NCBI GenBank assembly: GCA_018713975.1
Contig: DVOB01000071.1
Span: forward strand, 1-29,038
DNA length: 29,038 nt
From: Lentihominibacter excrementipullorum
Lineage (GTDB): Bacteria; Bacillota; Clostridia; Peptostreptococcales; Anaerovoracaceae
Reading direction: 5' to 3'
Shown: positions 23,477 through 29,038 of the stretch, in pieces
Layout: each line of letters begins with the position of its first letter
Numbering within the stretch: position 1 is the first letter of the stretch
The notes under the pieces: generated by a model
Database searches by the model: none
Seen by the model: the letters and a program-made list of their open reading frames with translations, nothing else
What the model was told of the DNA's origin: nothing
Translations under genes and position numbers: made by a program

Positions 23477-24178
23477 ATGTCTTTTGTTAAATTTGAAAAT
23501 GTCGGAAAGGTGTATAAGACCGGCGACGTCGAAGTACGGGCGCTCCACGATGTAAATTTCGAGATAGGTAAAGGAGAAATATGCGTGGTGGTGGGACAGT
23601 CGGGCGCCGGGAAGACAACGCTGCTCAATATCCTGGGAGGTATGGATACGCTGACGGAAGGTCGCGTGACATTGGACGGAAAGGATATATCTTCTCTCTC
23701 CACGAAGCAGATGGCGACGTACAGGAGGCTGGACATAGGCTTCGTCTTTCAGTTCTATAATCTGATACCTAACCTGACGGCTTTGGAGAACGTGGAGATA
23801 GCGTCCCAGCTTTCCAAAGCACCGCTGGACAGTGAAAAGGTGATAGCCGCGGTAGGACTGGCGGACAGAAAGAACAATTTTCCGGCACAGCTATCAGGCG
23901 GGGAGCAGCAGAGAGTAGCCATAGCCAGGGCGCTGGCGAAGAATCCGAAGCTGCTGCTGTGCGATGAACCGACAGGAGCGCTGGATTACGAGACAGGGAA
24001 GGCTATACTGAAGCTGCTTCAGGACGCCTGCCGGGCAGGGGGTATGACCGTGGTGATAATAACACATAATTCGGCTCTTACGGCTATGGCCGACAGAGTG
24101 GTGAGGATAAAGAACGGGACAGTGGAATCGGTAAAGCTCAACGAGACTACCGTTCCTGTGGAAGATATAGAATGGTAG
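23477..24178 (+). CDS. ABC transporter ATP-binding protein (MacB/LolD/FtsE-like)
   Basis: A 233-residue ATPase of the type that drives FtsX-domain permeases. Walker A is GQSGAGKTT (about 40-48), the Q-loop region is FVFQFYNLIPNLTALENV, the signature is LSGGEQQRVAIARAL (139-153) and Walker B is LLLCDEPTGALD (159-170), followed by the switch histidine in IITHN. The start is uncertain: ATG 23477 (MSFVKFENV) fits the family N-terminus but has only a weak AGGT ahead. A strong AAAGGAGAG lies at 23436-23444, separated from the start by a GC-rich hairpin; ATG 23417 in the same frame is an alternative. It is followed after 12 bases by its permease. Confidence 0.93.
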   Translation: MSFVKFENVGKVYKTGDVEVRALHDVNFEIGKGEICVVVGQSGAGKTTLLNILGGMDTLTEGRVTLDGKDISSLSTKQMATYRRLDIGFVFQFYNLIPNLTALENVEIASQLSKAPLDSEKVIAAVGLADRKNNFPAQLSGGEQQRVAIARALAKNPKLLLCDEPTGALDYETGKAILKLLQDACRAGGMTVVIITHNSALTAMADRVVRIKNGTVESVKLNETTVPVEDIEW

Positions 24179-24190
24179 AGGCTGTGTGAT

Positions 24191-27190
24191 ATGTCAGGTA
24201 ATATGTATGCCAAAAACATAAGAAGGACCATATGGGGCAGTATGGGCAGATACATAGCCATACTGGCCATAATCGCGCTGGGAGTGGGATTTTTCGCCGG
24301 AGTAAAGAACACCAAAGGGTCCATGATGCTCACCTGCGACGAATATGTCAACGAGTTTGCCCTCTACGATTTCAGACTGGTGTCCACTTACGGATTCAAC
24401 GACGATGACGTGGCTGCCGTAGCTGCCGAAAAGAGCGTGGCTGACGCGGAAGGGGCCATAACGGCTGATTTTTTCTCGGAGGACAGAGATGGGAATTCCA
24501 TGATCATCAGAGCCCACTCCATAACAGAAAACATCAACAAGGTGGATCTGACGGCAGGAAGGATGCCCAAGGCCGATGACGAATGTGTCGTCGACGCCTA
24601 CTTTTACACGAAGGACAATATCGGAAGCACGATAGTGGTGACCGATGAGAATGACGATACGACGAAGGACGCCTTGTCGTACCGTGAATATAAGATAGTG
24701 GGCATAGCCCAGTCGCCGTATTATATGATGAAGACCGAGCGGGGCACCACGTCTATCGGTGACGGCACCGTAGACGCGTTTATTTATGCTCCACAGGGGG
24801 CGTTCACTTCCGAATATTTCACAGAGCTGTTGGTGACTTCGAAGGAACAGGGATTCGTTTTCAGCGATGAGTACTATGATAATACGGCCAGGACTGAAAG
24901 AGATGTGACGGACGCAGCGGAAAAGAGCGCCGAAAGCAGATATGACGATATCGTCAGCGAAGCTCAGGAGGAGATAGAGAGTGGCCAGCAGGAGCTGGAC
25001 GACGGCAGGGTGACATTGGAGCAGGAGCGTCAGTCGACTTATGCCCGGCTGGCTGACGCCAAAGCCACACTTGATGAGAGCAGCGCTCAGATAAGCAGCG
25101 GCAGGCAGCAGCTGGAGAGTCAGAAAGCTTCTCTGACTTCACAGCGAGCCCAGGTGGCAGCGGCCATAGCTCAGATAGAGGCCCAGCTTGCCGCGCTGGA
25201 GCAGCAGGGCCAGTCCGGTGATACAGGTGACTCCGGCAGCGACAGCGGAGGAGCCGGGGAAGATCAGGGCTCGGAGCTGGAAGCGCAGCTGAGGGCACAG
25301 CTGGCTCAGCTGCAGGCCAGTCTGGCGCAGATAGACAGTGGGCTGGAGGAGATATCAGCGCAGGAAAATACGTTGGCCGTATCACAGCGTCAGGTACAGC
25401 AGGGATACAGACAATACAGAGTCGGTATGGCACAGGCTGACAGCAGCTTCGCGGAGGCCGAGACACAGCTGGAGGAGGGTGAAGCGGAGCTGGAACAGGC
25501 AAGAAGTGAGCTTTCGGATCTGGCGGAGCCTGAGATATATGTATACGACAGGGAGGACAATCTGGGGTTCGGCTCTTTTGAAAGCAACGCGGATATCGTC
25601 GACAGCATAGCTCAGGTGTTCCCGGTATTTTTCTTTCTCATAGCCGCACTGGTATGTTCAACAACTATGTCAAGGATGATAGATGAGGAAAGGCCGCAGG
25701 TAGGGGCGTTCAGCGCGCTGGGCTACACTTCCGGTAAAATAATGTTCAAGTACATGATATATTCCGGTTCGGCGGCGTTCATAGGATGTGTAGCAGGGTT
25801 CCTGGCAGGCTCAAAGTATTTCCCGTATGCCATCTGGATAGCATATGGCATGATGTTCGGCTTCGCGGATCTGGAGTATTACTTCGACTGGCAGCTGGCG
25901 GCCATCTCGCTGGTGGTATCGCTGCTGTGCTCTACGGGGACCACATATCTGGCGTGCCGCGGCATGATGAAGCATATGCCGGCTGAGATACTGCGGCCTA
26001 AAGCGCCGAAGGCAGGAAAGCGCATATTCCTGGAAAGGATAGGTTTTTTGTGGAAACGGCTCAAGTTCCTTCATAAGGTGTCGGCGAGAAATATCTTCAG
26101 ATACAAGAAGCGAATGATAATGATGATAGTAGGTATCGGAGGATGCACCTCCCTGGTCCTGGCCGGGTTTGGGATAAACGATTCGGTGGCGGGCATCGCG
26201 GAGCATCAGTATTCGCAGATAGAGAAATATCAGATGGCAGTTGCCTTCGACGGTTTCGATGATAGCAGGAAGACGTCCTTTGAGACGGAATATCAGGAGG
26301 AGCTGTCTAATGTGGCTCAGCTGCAGCAGAGCTCCGTCAATGTGAAAGGCAGCGATGATGTGACAAAATCCTGCAGTCTGATGGTGTCGGACGATAATAA
26401 CATCACGAAAGCCGTCAACTTCGCCGATGATGACGGGAACCGACTGGAATACCCGGGGCGGGGAGAAGCAATGATCAACAACAAGCTGGCGGATATGATA
26501 GGCGTGAAGACGGGAGACGAGATACAGGTGACATATGATGACACGAAGACCGTCACTCTGACAGTTTCGGGGATATACAGGAATTACGTCTCCAATTATA
26601 TATATATCAATGAGGAGACTTACGAGGAGGAAATGGGAAAGACCTATGAGCCTTATGTGATGTTTGTCAGCTTTGATGATGGCGTTGACGTGCATGATAT
26701 GGCGGAGCGGATAAACGGCTTCGACGGAGTCATCAGCATAACGGTAAATGAAGATATGAAGGCTTATGTGGACGATATGATGGTGAGCCTCAACTACATC
26801 ATAATACTGGTGATAGGCTGTGCCGGAGCGCTGGCCTTCATAGTGCTGTTCAATCTGGGCAACATCAATATAACGGAGCGTGAACGGGAGATAGCCACCA
26901 TAGAGGTGCTGGGCTTCTATCCGAGAGAGATGGGCTCATACGTGTTCAGGGAAAACTTCATCCTGGTGCTGCTGGGCATCATCGCTGGCCTGCCTGCCGG
27001 ATTCGCCCTCCACAGGTTCATCATGAGCAGGATAGTGGTGGACGCCGTGTCCTTCAACAATGTGGTGGAGCCTGTCAGCTACCTCTTCACAGTGCTGGTG
27101 GTGCTGGGGTTCGCCGTCATAGTAGACGTGATCCTGAGGCGCAAGCTGAGACGGATAAATATGGCAGAGGCGTTGAAATCCGTGGAATAA
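24191..27190 (+). CDS. ABC transporter permease with FtsX domains and a long extracytoplasmic coiled coil
   Basis: A 999-residue permease. Helix 1 is at about 20-38 (YIAILAIIALGVGFFAGV). A MacB-like periplasmic or extracellular region follows. At about 255-450 there is a long region rich in Glu, Gln and Ala that reads as a coiled coil, with a low-complexity Gly/Ser/Asp linker in the middle (SGDTGDSGSDSGG). The first FtsX core (helices at about 475-495, 528-545 and 570-590) is followed by a second repeat unit: a helix at about 640-660, an extracellular domain, then helices at about 869-888, 922-940 and 964-985. The C-terminal NMAEALKSVE is typical of this group. It probably forms a mechanotransmitting complex or exporter with the preceding ATPase. 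The substrate is unknown. Confidence 0.93.
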   Translation: MSGNMYAKNIRRTIWGSMGRYIAILAIIALGVGFFAGVKNTKGSMMLTCDEYVNEFALYDFRLVSTYGFNDDDVAAVAAEKSVADAEGAITADFFSEDRDGNSMIIRAHSITENINKVDLTAGRMPKADDECVVDAYFYTKDNIGSTIVVTDENDDTTKDALSYREYKIVGIAQSPYYMMKTERGTTSIGDGTVDAFIYAPQGAFTSEYFTELLVTSKEQGFVFSDEYYDNTARTERDVTDAAEKSAESRYDDIVSEAQEEIESGQQELDDGRVTLEQERQSTYARLADAKATLDESSAQISSGRQQLESQKASLTSQRAQVAAAIAQIEAQLAALEQQGQSGDTGDSGSDSGGAGEDQGSELEAQLRAQLAQLQASLAQIDSGLEEISAQENTLAVSQRQVQQGYRQYRVGMAQADSSFAEAETQLEEGEAELEQARSELSDLAEPEIYVYDREDNLGFGSFESNADIVDSIAQVFPVFFFLIAALVCSTTMSRMIDEERPQVGAFSALGYTSGKIMFKYMIYSGSAAFIGCVAGFLAGSKYFPYAIWIAYGMMFGFADLEYYFDWQLAAISLVVSLLCSTGTTYLACRGMMKHMPAEILRPKAPKAGKRIFLERIGFLWKRLKFLHKVSARNIFRYKKRMIMMIVGIGGCTSLVLAGFGINDSVAGIAEHQYSQIEKYQMAVAFDGFDDSRKTSFETEYQEELSNVAQLQQSSVNVKGSDDVTKSCSLMVSDDNNITKAVNFADDDGNRLEYPGRGEAMINNKLADMIGVKTGDEIQVTYDDTKTVTLTVSGIYRNYVSNYIYINEETYEEEMGKTYEPYVMFVSFDDGVDVHDMAERINGFDGVISITVNEDMKAYVDDMMVSLNYIIILVIGCAGALAFIVLFNLGNINITEREREIATIEVLGFYPREMGSYVFRENFILVLLGIIAGLPAGFALHRFIMSRIVVDAVSFNNVVEPVSYLFTVLVVLGFAVIVDVILRRKLRRINMAEALKSVE

Positions 27191-27210
27191 AGATGTTTCG
27201 TGGGGCGCAC

Positions 27211-27232
27211 CGCTCCTGCGGCCGCAGGAGCG
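27211..27232. repeat. 22-base perfect palindrome
   Basis: CGCTCCTGCGG followed directly by its reverse complement, with no loop, 21 bases after the permease stop. There is no T-tract. It could be a protein-binding site or a partial terminator or attenuator within the operon. Confidence 0.7.
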
Positions 27233-27279
27233 TGAGTGGAGGCATGAGAAATATATCAGGATATGTTTTGGGAGGAATG

Positions 27280-27984
27280 ATGCTCAAGCTTGAGAAAAGG
27301 ATACGATTCAACGAAGATGATTTTGACGAGGATGGAAATATCAGGGCTTCAAGCCTGCTCCACAGCTTTCAGGATATCGCGGCGGAGCACGCTGACATCC
27401 TGGGCGTAGGACGGGAGCAGCTGATGGAAAGGGACTGGATATGGGTGCTTTCCAAGGTGAAGCTCAAAGTATACGGGGATATAGAAGCTGATAAGGATTA
27501 CGTGCTGACGACCTGTCCGAGACCGAAGAAGGGACTGATATTCCCAAGAGATTATTATCTGAGGGCCGCGATGGCCAGCGATACGGCTGTGCTCGCCGCA
27601 GGCATGAGCCAGTGGTGTATCATAAATTTCCTGACCAGGAAGCTGGAGCGAAACGACATCGATTTCCAGGGTCAGTGTATCGAGCAGGCGCCTTTCGAGG
27701 AAGGAATAGAGAAGATACGATGCTCCGCACCGCAGGATACAGGCAGTCATCTGGTGACGGAGGATGACCTGGACGTGAACCGTCACGTCAACAACTGCAG
27801 ATATGCCGATATGGTGTCGGAGGTGCTGTCAGGCAGCCCGTACAGCCGGTTAATCATGAACTTTTCGAAGGAGGCCAGACTGGGAGACGAGATATTTCTG
27901 TTCAAAGAAGAGCAGGAAGGCGGCACCGCAGTGATGGGAAAGCTGGAGGACGGGAGTACGGTATTCCAGGCATTTGTGGGATGA
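27280..27984 (+). CDS. Acyl-ACP thioesterase
   Basis: A 234-residue double hotdog enzyme of the acyl-ACP thioesterase family, which frees fatty acids from acyl carrier protein in the cytoplasm. The N-terminal hotdog is marked by ASSLLHSFQDIAAEHADILG and WVLSKVKLKVYGD. The C-terminal hotdog contains DLDVNRHVNNCRYADMV at about 164-180, where the N-x-H-V-N-N pattern holds the catalytic Asn and His. GGGAGG (27270-27275) could serve either of two adjacent ATG codons; 27280 has the better spacing. The open frame to 27193 includes the palindrome and is probably leader. Length is normal for bacterial members. Confidence 0.9.
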   Translation: MLKLEKRIRFNEDDFDEDGNIRASSLLHSFQDIAAEHADILGVGREQLMERDWIWVLSKVKLKVYGDIEADKDYVLTTCPRPKKGLIFPRDYYLRAAMASDTAVLAAGMSQWCIINFLTRKLERNDIDFQGQCIEQAPFEEGIEKIRCSAPQDTGSHLVTEDDLDVNRHVNNCRYADMVSEVLSGSPYSRLIMNFSKEARLGDEIFLFKEEQEGGTAVMGKLEDGSTVFQAFVG

Positions 27985-28024
27985 AGGCAAGGAAAGCAGT
28001 GAAAATTGTCAAGGAGAAACAATT

Positions 28025-28726
28025 ATGAAAATAGGGATAGTGTGCGCCAGTGACGATGAGCTTGCCCCTTTTTTATCCGTGATGGATGATCGCGGGATCA
28101 CTGAGAAGGCGATGCTGAAATTCTATGAGGGGCAAATCTGTGGCGTACAGGTTGTCGCTTTGCTTTCCGGAGCATGCAAGGTGAACGCTGCCATAGCGAC
28201 CCAAATACTGATCGATAGTTTTGGCGTGGATACTGTTATCAACTCAGGGACAGCGGGAGGAATGAGTCCAAAGCTGAAAATATTCGACACAGTCATATCT
28301 ACGGAAGCATGCTATCACGATGTTGCACCAGATATCCTGACAGAATTCCACCCATGGATGGGATCCGTATTTTTTGAAGCGGACCGGGAGTTGATAAGAA
28401 TATCCAAAATGGCTGTAAAAGAAATGGAGACGAAAGGAAAAGTTTTCTGGGGCCGGATCGTTACGGGGGAAGCCTTCATTACTGATGAAGGCCGTGAAAA
28501 GATCAACGATAGATTCGCGCCACTGGCAGTCGATATGGAGACGGCAAGTATCGCTCACGTATGCTATGTAAACAAGATCCCGTTTCTGTCGATTCGCTGC
28601 ATCACTGATACGGCCGAACACAGTGGCATTGAGAATTTTGAAGAAAATTGTGTTGAAGCCTCGACGATCGCAAAGGATATTACGGTAGCTGTATTAAAAA
28701 AGTGCTGCGAATCACGTAAATCATAA
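28025..28726 (+). CDS. mtnN: 5'-methylthioadenosine / S-adenosylhomocysteine nucleosidase
   Basis: A 233-residue nucleosidase that splits adenine from methylthioadenosine and S-adenosylhomocysteine in sulfur recycling, and so also in the pathway to autoinducer-2 and in radical-SAM by-product removal. The start MKIGIVCASDDELAPF has the conserved Glu12. The nucleobase and ribose site is visible as INSGTAGG and VDMETASIAHVCY, and the catalytic Asp in RCITDTAEHSG. AAGGAG (28011-28016) precedes ATG 28025. It lies 40 bases after the thioesterase. Its codon use looks more AT-rich than that of its upstream neighbours. Confidence 0.94.
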   Translation: MKIGIVCASDDELAPFLSVMDDRGITEKAMLKFYEGQICGVQVVALLSGACKVNAAIATQILIDSFGVDTVINSGTAGGMSPKLKIFDTVISTEACYHDVAPDILTEFHPWMGSVFFEADRELIRISKMAVKEMETKGKVFWGRIVTGEAFITDEGREKINDRFAPLAVDMETASIAHVCYVNKIPFLSIRCITDTAEHSGIENFEENCVEASTIAKDITVAVLKKCCESRKS

Positions 28727-28778
28727 AAACAGCGGCGGGAAAAAGAACGTTAAAAAAAACTGAAATTTTTGATTAAAT

Positions 28779-28784
28779 TATATT
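28779..28784 (+). promoter_or_regulatory. -10 box before the candidate RNA
   Basis: TATATT at 28779-28784 in an AT-rich stretch after mtnN; no good -35 box was found. It would start transcription near 28791, right at the first paired bases of the candidate RNA. Confidence 0.4.
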
Positions 28785-28790
28785 GTGAAT

Positions 28791-29038
28791 GTAAAGTGTC
28801 CTTCTGGTCGGATAACCAAGGACTCGAATGGTGGTGGTTACCGATCCGCACTGGTGAAATACTTTTAAGGCAACATCGATTTTGTCTTGAGAATACATTT
28901 TAATTCAGCTCTTTTCGGAGCCCTTAGGGGGCAACTTTTTGTCCGCACCTCCCACTCGAGATTTTAAAGCGGCTCATCCCCTATCTTTGTCATTATTTTT
29001 CACAGTGCCCTATAGCATATCGACCTCGGAAACTTCCA
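28791..29038 (+). ncRNA. Candidate structured RNA of unidentified family
   Basis: No open frame covers this 248-base stretch, but its ends pair: AAGTGTCC, GGTCG and ATA (28794-28801, 28806-28810, 28812-28814) match TAT, CGACC and GGAAACTT (29018-29020, 29021-29025, 29028-29035) with one mismatch and small internal loops. Inside, CTCGAATGG (28824-28832) pairs with CCACTCGAG (28952-28960) with one mismatch. A local alternative hairpin exists: GTCCTT (28799-28804) with AAGGAC (28818-28823). The overall size and closed ends resemble 6S RNA or the raiA-type RNA of Clostridia, but I cannot assign it, and the 3' end may lie beyond the window. Confidence 0.5.

Noticed and set aside
28791..29038. tmRNA, RNase P RNA or SRP RNA
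   Set aside because: None of the hallmark conserved segments of these RNAs could be found in the stretch.

Overview
The window looks like a chromosomal segment of a low- to mid-GC anaerobic firmicute of the class Clostridia (roughly half GC by eye). The grounds are: an hrcA-grpE-dnaK-dnaJ operon behind a perfect CIRCE operator, an AddA-type helicase-nuclease, AGCS, MATE and FtsX-type transporters, a crotonase and CoA-transferase pair, and strong AGGAGG-like ribosome binding sites throughout. A lineage near the Clostridiales Family XIII group is my guess. No rRNA, tRNA, phage gene or transposase was seen.

Layout. 1-1260: end of a flavodoxin, a decayed flavin-reductase gene joined to an unrelated tail, and a GNAT acetyltransferase ending at a 14-bp terminator. 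1284-4117: an alanine/sodium symporter on the minus strand, divergent from an MFS transporter that has a textbook promoter but a one-base frameshift. 4166-6790: a solitary murE, a PPC/DUF296 protein and an unrecognised 105-residue protein. 6810-9000: phosphoglycerate mutase gpmI (minus strand) flanked on both sides by intergenic inverted-repeat clusters, then addA with its own promoter and no addB beside it. 12572-17396: the heat-shock operon. 17486-19400: a MATE pump followed by a remarkably periodic palindrome array. 19411-23263: a minus-strand operon (GntP-type permease, enoyl-CoA hydratase, family I CoA-transferase) that probably imports and activates a short hydroxy- or enoyl-carboxylic acid. 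23326-28726: an ABC transporter pair of the FtsX/MacB kind, an acyl-ACP thioesterase and MTA/SAH nucleosidase. 28779-29038: a promoter and a sequence with paired ends that looks like a structured non-coding RNA I could not assign to a family.

The most unusual signal is shared by three separate intergenic regions (6812-6993, 8703-8990, 18984-19324). Each holds repeated inverted-repeat units of nearly the same length (35 nt twice, 36-38 nt four times, exactly 34 nt six times). The arm sequence is private to each locus, and the third array repeats with an exact 51-nt period. The units recall REP/BIME elements or CRISPR-like spacing but match neither, and no associated protein gene is obvious. 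Together with the candidate RNA at the right end, these are the best candidates for something undescribed.
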